Assembly (NCBI RefSeq): GCF_013378075.1
Contig: NZ_CP051131.1
Span: 248,001-312,000 of the forward strand
DNA length: 64,000 bases
Direction of reading: 5' to 3'
Source: Parasphingopyxis algicola
GTDB lineage: Bacteria; Pseudomonadota; Alphaproteobacteria; Sphingomonadales; Sphingomonadaceae
Each line of letters opens with the position of its first letter. Position 1 is the stretch's first letter. Shown in pieces: positions 8,180 through 17,045 of the stretch. A program made the position numbers and the translations under genes. The notes beneath the pieces are model-generated. The model made no database searches and was not told the origin of the DNA. It worked only from the letters and a program-made list of their open reading frames with translations.

Positions 8180-9021
8180 CCGGCGATCCTGCGACGCGCC
8201 AGCACCGGTTCGTCGTGCTTTTCGGCGATCCGCGCGATCACGTCGGCCAACGGTTCGGTGCATGTTTTTCCGTTGTGACCGCTGGCATGGATCAGCGTTT
8301 CGCTATCGACCATCAGCCCCACATGCTCGGGGAAGAAGACGAGGTCACCGCGCCGGAGCTCGGCGCCATCGGGCAGGATGTCGCCGGCCGAGGCCTGTTG
8401 GAGATCGCTGTCGCGCTGGACCCGATGTCCGGCCATCCCGAGCGACAGCTGCACCAGGCCCGAACAGTCGATGCCATTGGCGCTGCGGCCGCCGAGCAGA
8501 TAGGGCGTATCGATCAACATCTCCGCAATTGCGACCGGATCGCTGGCGGCTTCGTCGATCGCCCGGGCGTCCGCGAGCGCGATGGAGCCGGTTTCCGTCA
8601 TCAGGCAGTCGCCTTCGGCGGTGCCGGCGACCCGGCTGCCCATGAACAGGGTGGACGGCGCGTTATCGGCCTGGGCCAGCGCCAGAGATGTGGAAATGGC
8701 CGAGACGATGTGCGTGGCCTCGCCGTCGGGAATCAGCGCGTCCTTGCGTACGAAGCCGACAAAATGGTCGTGCAGACCATAGCCCCAGGCCCAGCCGTCT
8801 ACTGTATCGAGGAGGGCGAAACCCTCACCGTATAACAGTTGCGATCCAAGTTCGCTGGTTTCCGAGGGGTCGGCATGAAGGTTGGCGACCGAAAGACCGA
8901 TCCGCCGCGCGACCGGTGCGACGTAATGCGGAAGTGCGATCCGGTCGGCGAGCGCGATATCGGCGATGTCGTCGCGATAGGCGTGAATGCGCGGGTCGAG
9001 ATCGACCGTTGTCGATGTCAG
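8176..9021 (-). CDS. C40 family (NlpC/P60) peptidase
   Basis: The conserved sequence starts at LDPRIHAYRDDIADIALADR and includes two SH3-like domains, then an NlpC/P60 domain with the catalytic Cys in NGIDCSGLVQLSLGMAG and a His in EHVGLMVD...HASGHNG. Such enzymes cleave peptidoglycan stem peptides. The start is unresolved: no ATG, GTG or TTG lies between the upstream MarR stop (9029) and the conserved region. I give a CTG at 9021; the alternatives are a start near 9177 inside the MarR gene in another frame, or a sequencing or frameshift defect. It overlaps argC by four bases. Confidence 0.8.
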   Translation of the reverse strand: MTSTTVDLDPRIHAYRDDIADIALADRIALPHYVAPVARRIGLSVANLHADPSETSELGSQLLYGEGFALLDTVDGWAWGYGLHDHFVGFVRKDALIPDGEATHIVSAISTSLALAQADNAPSTLFMGSRVAGTAEGDCLMTETGSIALADARAIDEAASDPVAIAEMLIDTPYLLGGRSANGIDCSGLVQLSLGMAGHRVQRDSDLQQASAGDILPDGAELRRGDLVFFPEHVGLMVDSETLIHASGHNGKTCTEPLADVIARIAEKHDEPVLARRRIAG

Positions 9022-9028
9022 CGCGAAA

Positions 9029-9403
9029 CTACGCCGCGCTGGCGTTTTCGATTCTGTGAGTGCTGCCGTTGGTGCCGGCTGGCCGGTCGTGACCGATGAG
9101 TTGTTCGAACCGTTCAAGAAAAAGCGCCCCAGTTGATGTCCGCGCGATGAAGATGTTGCGGCGGTCGCTTTCATCACGTTCGCGTCGCAGATAGCCGAGG
9201 GCGGAGAGAGTATTCAAGGCGCGAGTCACAACCGGTTTCGAAACCTGCAGTTTTTCAGCCAGGCCGCGTACCGTGTGCGGTCCGGGGGTCCCATAGATGA
9301 TCAACAATAGAGCCATCTGGCGATTGCTAAGATCAGGCTCGCCCGAGCGGACATAGCCCATCAACGCATTCATCCATTTTCCAAGCGGTTTGCTCGGCAT
9401 CAT
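9029..9403 (-). CDS. MarR-type winged-helix transcriptional regulator
   Basis: A 124-residue DNA-binding protein. The winged helix-turn-helix is visible as HTVRGLAEKLQVSKPVVTRA, then LNTLSALGYLRRERDESDRR, the recognition helix and wing. The ATG at 9403 has an AAGGAG Shine-Dalgarno, so a longer start at 9427 is less likely. It stands first in a run with the NlpC/P60 peptidase and argC. It may regulate the peptidoglycan peptidase or its own promoter in the 130-bp gap upstream; ligand unknown. Confidence 0.85.
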   Translation of the reverse strand: MMPSKPLGKWMNALMGYVRSGEPDLSNRQMALLLIIYGTPGPHTVRGLAEKLQVSKPVVTRALNTLSALGYLRRERDESDRRNIFIARTSTGALFLERFEQLIGHDRPAGTNGSTHRIENASAA

Positions 9404-9533
9404 AAGCTCCTTTCTTGCAACCCACATTTTTGGCGGATCAATAAAGGATTAACGCCCGACGCGCCGGTTGGTTTCATGAGTCTCCCGATTAGTCATCGAA
9501 ACGATCATACAACACATTGTTTTTTATGAATAT

Positions 9534-10928
9534 TCAGGTTTTCGAATAACGGTTTTTCAGCATTTCCCAATGGGCCCGGACGCCGAGCGCTTCGCCGCCC
9601 TTTGGCCGCCCCGGCTTGGCGGTGTTACGCCAGGCGAAAGTGTCGAGATGCGTCCAGGCCGTGCCGTTTTCCACAAATTTGCGCAGGAAAAGAGCTGCGG
9701 TCGAGGCACCCGCCATCGCGACGGACGAGGTGTTGCTGAGATCGGCGACCGGCGATTTCAGCCATTCGTCATAGCCATCCCATAGCGGCAGCCGCCATAC
9801 GGGATCGTCGATTTCCATTCCCGCGTCGGCGATTTCGCTCGCGAGCGCTTCATCGTCGGTGAACAGCGCGGGAAGGTCGGGCCCGAGCGCGGTTCGGGCA
9901 GCGCCAGTCAGCGTCGCGAAATCGATCAGCAGTTCGGGATCGTCCTCGCAGGCCTTGTTCAGCGCGTCGCCGAGGATGAGCCGGCCTTCGGCATCCGTAT
10001 TCCCGATCTCGACGCTGAGCCCCTTGCGGCTCGACAGGATATCGCCCGGGCGGAATGCGTTGCCGGCAATCGCGTTCTCGACGGCCGGGATCAGCAGGTG
10101 CAGCCGGACCGGCAGTTTCCGCCCCATGACGAGGCCCGCCAGCGCCAGTGCATGCGCCGCACCGCCCATATCCTTCTTCATCCAGCGCATACCAGCCGCG
10201 CCCTTGATATCGAGGCCGCCGGAATCGAAACAGACGCCCTTGCCGACGATCGCTATCCGCGGATTCTCCGTGTCGCCCCAGTGAAGTTCGATCAGGCGCG
10301 GTGCCCGGTCGGTCGAGGCGGCCCGGCCGACGGCGTCGATCATCGGGTAACCCTCGGTCAGTTCGGTCCCTGAAACGACCGACAGTTCTGCGCCATGGCG
10401 CGTTGCGATCTCTTCCGCCGCTTCCTGCAGTTCGGCCGGGCCCATGTCGCCGGCCGGGATGTTCACGAGGGTGCGGACCAGGTCGGTGGCATCGGCCAGC
10501 GCGATCAGTTCCTCGATCGTCGCCGGCTTCGATGTCAGCAGGATTTTCGGTCCGTTCGCATCGGACTCCTGTTTGTAACGATCGAACCGATATTGGGCGC
10601 AGAGCCAACCGAACGCCGCCTGGCCCGGATCGCCCTCGGCCAGCCGATAGGTGCCCGCGGGCAGGGTTTCGGCCGCTTTCGCCAAGCACCAGCTCGTCAG
10701 TTTATCCGGGTCCGACACGCCGATCGCCGTCGACCAGTCGTCCGGTGTCTCACCGGTGACGATCGCGAGCTCGCCTTCCTTTCCCGCAAAACCCTGCGCC
10801 TTGACCGATTGACGTTCGCGATCGGGCAGGGCCTTGAACCAGTCGTCGAAGCCATCGGTATTGACGAGATGGAGCGTCTGGGCGGCCTGGCCCTTGTCGG
10901 GCTGGAGCATCGGGGCATATTCGGTCAT
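9534..10928 (-). CDS. M17 leucyl aminopeptidase family protein
   Basis: A 464-residue metalloaminopeptidase. The two-metal site is recognisable in KGVCFDSGGLDIK and NTDAEGRLILGD, with the catalytic Arg in the latter, so the enzyme should be active on N-terminal residues of peptides in the cytosol. The N-terminal third (residues 1-150) is divergent from PepA but matches the shorter sphingomonad/rhizobial M17 subgroup. The ATG at 10928 (MTEYAPMLQ) is preferred to one ten codons upstream. It is divergent from a lipoprotein gene, with a 68-bp shared promoter region. Confidence 0.92.
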   Translation of the reverse strand: MTEYAPMLQPDKGQAAQTLHLVNTDGFDDWFKALPDRERQSVKAQGFAGKEGELAIVTGETPDDWSTAIGVSDPDKLTSWCLAKAAETLPAGTYRLAEGDPGQAAFGWLCAQYRFDRYKQESDANGPKILLTSKPATIEELIALADATDLVRTLVNIPAGDMGPAELQEAAEEIATRHGAELSVVSGTELTEGYPMIDAVGRAASTDRAPRLIELHWGDTENPRIAIVGKGVCFDSGGLDIKGAAGMRWMKKDMGGAAHALALAGLVMGRKLPVRLHLLIPAVENAIAGNAFRPGDILSSRKGLSVEIGNTDAEGRLILGDALNKACEDDPELLIDFATLTGAARTALGPDLPALFTDDEALASEIADAGMEIDDPVWRLPLWDGYDEWLKSPVADLSNTSSVAMAGASTAALFLRKFVENGTAWTHLDTFAWRNTAKPGRPKGGEALGVRAHWEMLKNRYSKT

Positions 10929-10996
10929 AATTGGAGCCTTAGACAGAAGCGGCCGCAAACGCCAAGGCCGTTTGCGCGGCGCTCAGGGGAGGGGCC

Positions 10997-11578
10997 ATGC
11001 CGATATCCATAATCAGAACCACCATAGTCCTGCTCGCCGCAAGCCTGCTTGCCGCCTGTTCGATGCAGGGCATGATCGAGACGATGACCTCGGAAGAGGA
11101 TCGCGCGATGGCGCAGGAATTCGTCGACAATATCCGCAACCGGAACGATGCCGGCATAGAAGCGATGGTCGATCCGGATTTGTGGAAGAGCAGCGCGGAT
11201 CAGTTCGCGCAGGCCGCGGAACTGTTTCCCGATGGCGAAAGCGAAACGAAGATCATCGCCTACAGCATGAACAGCAACGGGCTGGGCGAGAATGCGCGTA
11301 CGGTGAAAGACTTCACGCTCGTCACCACCGATGAACGCCACTGGACCACGACGCGGTTCTCGACCTTTCAGCAAGGCGGCGATCCGGTGATCACGTCCTG
11401 GAATGTCGAAGGCTCGGGCGAACCGCCGGCCGATCTCGAAGTGATGGAAACCGTCGGCAATGTGTTCATGTGGGCCGGCATCGTCGCGCTTTTGATTTTT
11501 GCCGGGATCGTGGCGCTGATCGTCTGGCTCGTCCGCCGATCCAAACGGAAGGACCGGGAACGCGCGGGGATTTCCTAG
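10997..11578 (+). CDS. lipoprotein with C-terminal membrane segment, unknown function
   Basis: A 193-residue protein with an N-terminal lipoprotein signal ending in the lipobox LLAAC (Cys21). A soluble region follows, then a hydrophobic segment near residues 155-178 ([20 protein letters not shown]) and a basic tail [10 protein letters not shown]. The central region resembles the NTF2-like/DUF fold type (short helices then strands), but I cannot name the family. The stop overlaps the convergent rimO stop by four bases. Both a lipid anchor and a C-terminal helix in one small protein is unusual; topology is uncertain. Confidence 0.75.
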   Translation: MPISIIRTTIVLLAASLLAACSMQGMIETMTSEEDRAMAQEFVDNIRNRNDAGIEAMVDPDLWKSSADQFAQAAELFPDGESETKIIAYSMNSNGLGENARTVKDFTLVTTDERHWTTTRFSTFQQGGDPVITSWNVEGSGEPPADLEVMETVGNVFMWAGIVALLIFAGIVALIVWLVRRSKRKDRERAGIS

Positions 11579-12963
11579 GATTCGACCGGAACGCCGAACA
11601 GGTCGTGCGCGTCGGCGTCTTCAATCTCGACCCGGACGATATCGCCCGGCTGCAAACCGGTCGCATCGCGCAGATGGACTTCGCCGTCGATCTCCGGCGC
11701 ATCGGCCTGTGACCGGCCGGTCGCGCCGCCATCCTTGTCGACCAGGTCGATGATGACCTTCTGCACCGTGCCGATCTTCGCCTGCAGCTTGGCCGCCGAG
11801 ATCGTCGCGCACTTTTCCATCAGCCGGGCGTAGCGTTCTTCCTTTACCTCTTCGGGCACCGGATCGGGCAACGCGTTGGCGCGCGCGCCTTCGACGGGCT
11901 CGTACCGGAAGGCGCCGACCCGGTCGAGCTGCGCTTCGTCGAGCCAGTCGAGCAGATACTGGAAATCCTCCTCGGTTTCGCCGGGAAAGCCGGTGATGAA
12001 GGTCGAGCGGATCGTCAGATCGGGGCAGATCGTCCGCCACTTGGCGATCCGCTCGAGCACCTTGGCCTCGTTCGCGGGGCGGCGCATGGCCTTGAGGATT
12101 TTCGGCGACGCATGCTGGAAGGGGATGTCGAGATAGGGCGTGATCAGCCCGTCCGCCATCAGCGGGATGACCTTGTCGACATGCGGATAGGGGTAGACGT
12201 AATGGAGCCGCACCCAGACCTCGTTCTCGGGTGTCCCCAGCTTGCCCAGTTCGCGCGCCAGATCGGTCATATGGGCGCGGACCTGGCCGTCCTTCCACGG
12301 CCATTCGGCGTGGCGGATATCGACGCCATAGGCCGATGTGTCCTGGCTGATGATCAGCAGTTCTTTCGTCCCCGCCGCGACCAGTTTCTCGGCTTCGCGC
12401 AGCACCGCATCCGGGCGGCGGCTGGCGAGATCGCCGCGGATCGAGGGAATGATGCAGAAGGCGCAGCGATGGTTGCAGCCCTCTGAAATCTTCACATAGC
12501 TGTAATGGCGCGGCGTCAGCTTGAGGCCTGTTTCGGGCACCAGATCGACATAGGGTGAGGGCGGCATGGGCGCCGCTTCGTGCACCGCGCCGACGACCTC
12601 CTCATATTGCTGCGGTCCCGATACGGCGAGGACATCCGGGAAACGTTCGCGGATTACATCGGCCTCGTTCCCCATGCAGCCGGTGACGATCACCCGGCCG
12701 TTTTCCGCAATCGCCTCGCCGATCGCTTCGAGGCTTTCTTCCTTCGCGCTGTCGAGGAAACCGCAGGTGTTGACGAGCACGACGTCCGCGCCGTCGAAAT
12801 CGGGCGACAGGCCATAGCCGTCAGAGCGCAGCTTGGTGAGGATGCGCTCGCTGTCGACCAGCGCCTTGGGGCAGCCGAGCGAAACCATGCCGACCTTGGG
12901 CGGTGAGGGAAGACGCGCTGCCATGATGGGGCGCGACATAGGGATTTCTGCGGAGATTGTCAT
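11575..12963 (-). CDS. rimO: ribosomal protein uS12 Asp methylthiotransferase
   Basis: A radical-SAM enzyme (up to 462 residues) that adds a methylthio group to Asp88 of ribosomal protein S12. The N-terminal MTTase domain holds [15 protein letters not shown]. The radical SAM cluster site is CNHRCAFC, and a C-terminal TRAM domain ends with [16 protein letters not shown]. Three in-frame starts exist (12963, 12939, 12924); homologues begin shortly before the [16 protein letters not shown] stretch, so the shorter ones are equally possible. It is divergent from a gene starting at 13003. Confidence 0.94.
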   Translation of the reverse strand: MTISAEIPMSRPIMAARLPSPPKVGMVSLGCPKALVDSERILTKLRSDGYGLSPDFDGADVVLVNTCGFLDSAKEESLEAIGEAIAENGRVIVTGCMGNEADVIRERFPDVLAVSGPQQYEEVVGAVHEAAPMPPSPYVDLVPETGLKLTPRHYSYVKISEGCNHRCAFCIIPSIRGDLASRRPDAVLREAEKLVAAGTKELLIISQDTSAYGVDIRHAEWPWKDGQVRAHMTDLARELGKLGTPENEVWVRLHYVYPYPHVDKVIPLMADGLITPYLDIPFQHASPKILKAMRRPANEAKVLERIAKWRTICPDLTIRSTFITGFPGETEEDFQYLLDWLDEAQLDRVGAFRYEPVEGARANALPDPVPEEVKEERYARLMEKCATISAAKLQAKIGTVQKVIIDLVDKDGGATGRSQADAPEIDGEVHLRDATGLQPGDIVRVEIEDADAHDLFGVPVES

Positions 12964-13002
12964 CCCAATAGTCTTCGACTAGTCCGCGGCGTGGAGGGGC
13001 CG

Positions 13003-13500
13003 ATGGACATAACAATCGCCAAGGGAACCGATCGGGACTGGCTGACCGTGCTACGCGACGACGGCTCCGAGGCGCGGCTGACCTTTCCGAAGAAGGGGCC
13101 GGTCCCGCACGACGCGATCCACTATTTTGTCGAGCGCGGATACGGTTTTTCCCAGGGTTTCTGGGGGCTCGTCGCTGGCGGCCGCGATCCCGCGTCGATC
13201 CAGGAGATGGTCAAGCAGGCGGGCCATGCCAGTGCCAAGCGTTTGCGCCGACCCGAGGAGGCGATCGTCGAACTGCTGCAGGCCGAGCGGCTCGTCGAGT
13301 GCTTCGAGGCGGCGCTCTGGGGCGATGATCTCGACACCGGTACCTTTCATGGCGTTTACCGGACCGCCTGCGAGGCTTCGGCGGTGCCGGCGCCCGCGTT
13401 AAGTGCCGAACAGATTTCAGCCATTTTCGAAGAATTACAACGCTTTGCTAAGGCTTGGGACGCCTTGTCAGTCAGTGATTCGATCAAACTGGATTGGTAG
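13003..13500 (+). CDS. hypothetical protein, about 165 residues
   Basis: I do not recognise the family. The sequence begins MDITIAKGTDRDWLTVLRDD, looks soluble and acidic, and has an alpha/beta N-terminal half (residues 1-60) and helical C-terminal half (from about 70). There is no signal peptide or membrane segment. The start at 13003 is set by a GGAGGGG Shine-Dalgarno. It is divergent from rimO, with 39 bases between the starts, and is followed by a DUF1761 membrane gene after 39 bases. A similar conserved protein type occurs in other sphingomonads as an uncharacterised gene, to my recollection; function is unknown. Confidence 0.75.
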   Translation: MDITIAKGTDRDWLTVLRDDGSEARLTFPKKGPVPHDAIHYFVERGYGFSQGFWGLVAGGRDPASIQEMVKQAGHASAKRLRRPEEAIVELLQAERLVECFEAALWGDDLDTGTFHGVYRTACEASAVPAPALSAEQISAIFEELQRFAKAWDALSVSDSIKLDW

Positions 13501-13539
13501 TATAGCATAGCGTCGTAATATCAGGGGGGAGGACATATC

Positions 13540-13944
13540 ATGGAATTCTATGCCGAAAACTGGCTTGCGATCATCGCCGCTGCGGCGGCCGGCTTTGTCG
13601 TCGGCGGCATCTGGTACGGCCCGGTCATGGGCAAGAAGTGGATGGGCGCAGTCGGCCTCACGGAGGAGGACGTCAAATCCGGCAATATGGGCCTGATCTA
13701 CGGTACCACCTTCGTACTCAGCCTGGTCGCGTCGACGACGCTGGCGCATCTGTTGACCTATTTTCCCGCCGCACCGCTCGGAACGGTTGTATTGATCGCG
13801 GTCGGCGTCGCCGCAGGTTTCATCCTTCCGGCGATCGGCACCAATTATCTGTTCTCGCAGAAAAGCCGGACGCTGTTCCTGATCGATGCGACCTACTGGC
13901 TGCTGTTCTACGCTGCGATGGGTGTCGTGCACGCGTTGCTGTAG
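13540..13944 (+). CDS. DUF1761 family membrane protein
   Basis: A 134-residue protein with four predicted membrane helices (near residues 8-28, 50-73, 78-98 and 108-132). The opening segment AAAAGFVVGGIWYGPVMGKKWM is characteristic of DUF1761. It has a good GGGGAGGA Shine-Dalgarno. The function of the family is not known; it is an integral inner-membrane protein. It lies downstream of a soluble hypothetical gene and is followed by an intergenic hairpin-repeat cluster. Confidence 0.85.
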   Translation: MEFYAENWLAIIAAAAAGFVVGGIWYGPVMGKKWMGAVGLTEEDVKSGNMGLIYGTTFVLSLVASTTLAHLLTYFPAAPLGTVVLIAVGVAAGFILPAIGTNYLFSQKSRTLFLIDATYWLLFYAAMGVVHALL

Positions 13945-13956
13945 AGGAGCCCGTTT

Positions 13957-14070
13957 GTCAGACTCGACCTGTCGGTCAAGGGCCGGTGCGGCGATTTCGC
14001 GCTAGCGAAATTCTGACAAAAGAATCCCGATGCGGTGACGTTGCGTTAGCAACATTCTGACAAGCAAGAA
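13957..14070. repeat. cluster of short hairpin repeats (CGGTGCGGCG ... TCTGACA type)
   Basis: The intergenic stretch holds two adjacent units. One reads CGGTGCGGCG, then a small stem (ATTTCGC / GCGAAAT), then TCTGACA. The next reads GCGGTGACG with a GTTGC / GCAAC stem, then TCTGACA. A further GACC/GGTC hairpin ending in an inverted TGTCAGA precedes them. The same frame recurs at 22547-22736. Confidence 0.7.
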
Positions 14071-14110
14071 TTCCGATCCGACGAACTTCCATCAGGACGT
14101 TTCGGACCGA

Positions 14111-15154
14111 TTACTCCTCGTCGTCGGGCTTGCCGACGATCTCGACGATCAGGTCGCCCTCTAGGATCTGCTTGGCTTCCTCTTCCCAGAAGCCATAGGG
14201 CTTGCCGTTGCGATAGATGCGGACGCCGAGTCCGGTCTGGATCGCGCCCAGTGGCAGGCCTTCCTCCATATGGGTCGCCATGCGCTCGCGCAGCGCGACG
14301 CGGCCGGTCGCCGAGGCGAGGTCGGCCATATAGTCCGAAATATGCGGGCCGTGGCAGGAGCCGGCGAGCAGCAGCCCGGCGAAGCTGACCGGGTTGATGA
14401 CGTTGCTCGCCCCGGCCTGGCGCGCGAGCTGCTCATTGTCCGATGCGCGGACCAGGACGCTGATCGCGAGCTTGGGCGCCAGCGCGCGGGCCGTCAGCAC
14501 GACGAGGATCGAGGTGTCGTCGCGCCCGGACGACACGATCATCGAACGCGCGCGCGCAACGCGGACCTGATTGAGCGTCTTGTCGCGCGAGGCGTCGCCC
14601 TCCATCACGTTGCAGCCGCGTTTTTCCGCGGCTTCGAGGCGGCCATGGTCCTGGTCGATCACGACGATCTCGGATGGGTCGATGCCGCGTTCGAGCAGCT
14701 CGTCCACGGCCTCCGATCCGCTGATCCCGAATCCCGCGACCACGATATGGTTATGCAGATTCTTCTGGATGATGCTCATGCGCCACCTTTCCCAAGTTCG
14801 CTTCAGCACGAAATCATAAGCTGTACCGACAAATATCAGAATCACGAATATTCGAAGCGGAGTCACGATCAACGCGTCGAACATGCGCGCGCGATCGGTC
14901 ACCGGCGTTATGTCGCCATAGCCCGTGGTCGTGATGCTGATCATCGTGAAATAGACGACGTCGCTGAAGCTGACATTGCCGTCCACGGAATCGACGAGCC
15001 CTTCGCGGTCGAACCAGTGAACGGCAACTGCGATACCGATCAGTCCCACTACGGCCCCCACCCGCAGCCACAGCGAACCCCAGCGCGAAAAGCCGCTCTT
15101 GCGCCGAAGCTCTCCGTTCCGATCGGACGGTTGTTGGCGGTTCGGCCCGACCAT
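14111..15154 (-). CDS. potassium channel with TrkA-N/RCK domain
   Basis: A 347-residue two-helix channel subunit. A first membrane helix at about residues 29-46 precedes the pore with the K+ selectivity filter TTTGYGD and a second helix (about 95-115). A cytosolic Rossmann RCK domain (IVVAGFGISGSEAVDELLERG) and a TrkA-C-like tail follow. Probably a ligand-gated inner-membrane K+ channel. The ATG at 15154 shares a base with the upstream stop (TGATG), so it is coupled to the LytM gene. Confidence 0.9.
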   Translation of the reverse strand: MVGPNRQQPSDRNGELRRKSGFSRWGSLWLRVGAVVGLIGIAVAVHWFDREGLVDSVDGNVSFSDVVYFTMISITTTGYGDITPVTDRARMFDALIVTPLRIFVILIFVGTAYDFVLKRTWERWRMSIIQKNLHNHIVVAGFGISGSEAVDELLERGIDPSEIVVIDQDHGRLEAAEKRGCNVMEGDASRDKTLNQVRVARARSMIVSSGRDDTSILVVLTARALAPKLAISVLVRASDNEQLARQAGASNVINPVSFAGLLLAGSCHGPHISDYMADLASATGRVALRERMATHMEEGLPLGAIQTGLGVRIYRNGKPYGFWEEEAKQILEGDLIVEIVGKPDDEE

Positions 15155-16203
15155 CAACTCAGATCCGGCAGATGCTGCGCCGGATCGACCGGCTGGCGAT
15201 TGCGGCGGATTTCGAAGTGGAGCTGTGGCTGGTCGACCTGACCCGTAGCGCCGGCGCGCGCGATCATCTGGCCGCGCTCGACGCGCTGTCCGCGCGCAAC
15301 CTGCAGATCCTCCATATTGCCATAGGCGGTGATCCAGCCATCGCCGTGGTTGAGCAGAACCAGCCCACCATGAACCTGGATTTCGTCGCCGGCGTACAAA
15401 ACGACGCCGTCCGCCGAAGCGAGAACGGGCGTGCCGCGCCGTGCAGCGATGTTGATGCCGTTATTGCGCTGCCCTTCGCCGTTATTGCCGAACGGAGCGA
15501 GTATCGAGCCGGTCAGCGGCCAGCCGAAGCGTCCGGTGAAATTGGCCGGCGAGCGCACCGCTGTGTCGGCCGGAAGGACCTGTCGGGCGGTTCGCACCGG
15601 CGGCGATGCCTCTTCATTCTCCGCAAGCGCCGGTTCGCCGCCGGTGACGATATCGTCGATATCGAGATCGAAGGCGGCTGCCCTCTGTTCGCGCGTCATG
15701 GCGGCGACGGCTGTCCGGCTCGGCAGCAGAATGCGCTGACCGGCGCGCAGGATATAGGGTTCTTCGAGGTCGTTCAGCGTCACCACCTGCGACCAGTCGA
15801 CCCCATAGCTCCGGGCGATACCGATGCCGGTCTCCCCCCGCCGGACCTCGTGGTAGCGGCCCGCGGGAATGTCGAGCCGCTGACCGGGCCGGATGACATA
15901 GGGCGGCGCGATATCGTTGGCGCGCGCGATCGCATCCGCGCTGGCGCCGGTGCGCCGGGCGATCCCGCTCAACGTGTCGCCCGAACGCACCGTGTAGCGC
16001 GTCGCGTCGATCTCGACCGCGTTGGCGGCGACGGTTTGGGTCTGCCAGCTCGGTGCCGGCGCGGGTGGCGGTGCAGGGCGGGCGACGGGCGGGCGCGATG
16101 CGGTGCGCGGGCCGGACGGTGCGGGGATACAGGCGCTAAGCATGAGCGCCGAAAGCGTGAACGCCAAGACCGGGGGCAGCATCCATGGGCTTTGCGCGCG
16201 CAT
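15154..16203 (-). CDS. NlpD-like lipoprotein: two LysM domains and a degenerate M23 (LytM) domain
   Basis: A 349-residue envelope protein. The signal ends in the lipobox LMLSAC. Two LysM peptidoglycan-binding domains follow (YTVRSGDTLSGIARR, then YHEVRRGETGIGIARS), then a proline-rich linker and an M23 fold. The zinc ligands of active M23 enzymes are altered: the H-x3-D position reads NNGIN and the H-x-H motif reads QLHFE. It is therefore likely a non-enzymatic amidase activator like NlpD or EnvC. Synteny with surE supports NlpD, since surE and nlpD are often neighbours. Whether it is the amidase activator here is inference. Confidence 0.88.
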   Translation of the reverse strand: MRAQSPWMLPPVLAFTLSALMLSACIPAPSGPRTASRPPVARPAPPPAPAPSWQTQTVAANAVEIDATRYTVRSGDTLSGIARRTGASADAIARANDIAPPYVIRPGQRLDIPAGRYHEVRRGETGIGIARSYGVDWSQVVTLNDLEEPYILRAGQRILLPSRTAVAAMTREQRAAAFDLDIDDIVTGGEPALAENEEASPPVRTARQVLPADTAVRSPANFTGRFGWPLTGSILAPFGNNGEGQRNNGINIAARRGTPVLASADGVVLYAGDEIQVHGGLVLLNHGDGWITAYGNMEDLQVARGQRVERGQMIARAGATGQVDQPQLHFEIRRNRQPVDPAQHLPDLS

Positions 16204-16280
16204 GGAGCGCTATTACCACGAAATTCGTGGCTTTCCAGAGCCTGGCCCCGGACGGTGTCGAACAAGTCGCCGCCGCCGTG

Positions 16281-17045
16281 TCAGTCGAAAATTGCGCCAA
16301 GGGCTTTCAGCGACTCATGATGGGTCATGTCGAGATGCAGCGGCGAGACGGCGATGTAACCGTCCTCGATCGCCTCGAGATCGGTCGAATGCTCGGGCGT
16401 GCCGACCATCGGGCCAAGGCCGAACCAGTAATAGGGATAGCCGCGCGGGTCCCGGTTCTCGATGATCTGGAGGCGGCCATAATCGCGCATGCCTTGGCTC
16501 ACCGTGCGGATGCCGCGAACTTCGTCCGGCGTGCGGGCCGGGAAGTTGATATTGACGAGGGTGCGCGGCGGGAATCTGTAGTCGCGCAGTTTCTCGAGAA
16601 CGCGGCCGCCCCATTCGCGCGCCGCGGAGAAGGGCACGTCGTCGCCCCTGGCGTCGGGGCCGTATGTCTGGCTGAGCGCAATCGACGGCACGCCCGCGAG
16701 CGCGCCTTCCATGGCCGCCGAAACGGTGCCCGAATAGGTGACGTCTTCGGCAAGGTTGGCGCCCCGGTTCACGCCGGAGAGCAGGAGATCGGGCGGATTG
16801 TCCTTCATCACCCGGTTGATGCCCATCATCACGGCATCGGTCGGCGTGCCGGTTACCGAATAGCGGCGTTCTCCCAGCTCGCGCAGCCGCAGCGGCGCGG
16901 TCAGGGTCAGCGAATGTCCGGCGCCCGACTGTTCCTCGGCCGGCGCGACGACCCAGATATCGTCGCTCAGCGTCGCCGCGATCTCTTCGAGCACGGCGAA
17001 GCCCGGCGCGTTGATGCCGTCGTCATTGGTCAGCAATATGCGCAT
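16281..17045 (-). CDS. surE: 5'/3'-nucleotidase SurE
   Basis: A 254-residue metal-dependent nucleotidase of stationary-phase survival. The N-terminal metal site [15 protein letters not shown] is intact (Asp8, Asp9), and NRGANLAEDVTYSGTVSAA supplies the remaining ligands. It dephosphorylates nucleoside monophosphates in the cytosol. The start overlaps the serS stop by one base (TGATG). The downstream NlpD-like gene lies 77 bases away. Confidence 0.95.
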   Translation of the reverse strand: MRILLTNDDGINAPGFAVLEEIAATLSDDIWVVAPAEEQSGAGHSLTLTAPLRLRELGERRYSVTGTPTDAVMMGINRVMKDNPPDLLLSGVNRGANLAEDVTYSGTVSAAMEGALAGVPSIALSQTYGPDARGDDVPFSAAREWGGRVLEKLRDYRFPPRTLVNINFPARTPDEVRGIRTVSQGMRDYGRLQIIENRDPRGYPYYWFGLGPMVGTPEHSTDLEAIEDGYIAVSPLHLDMTHHESLKALGAIFD

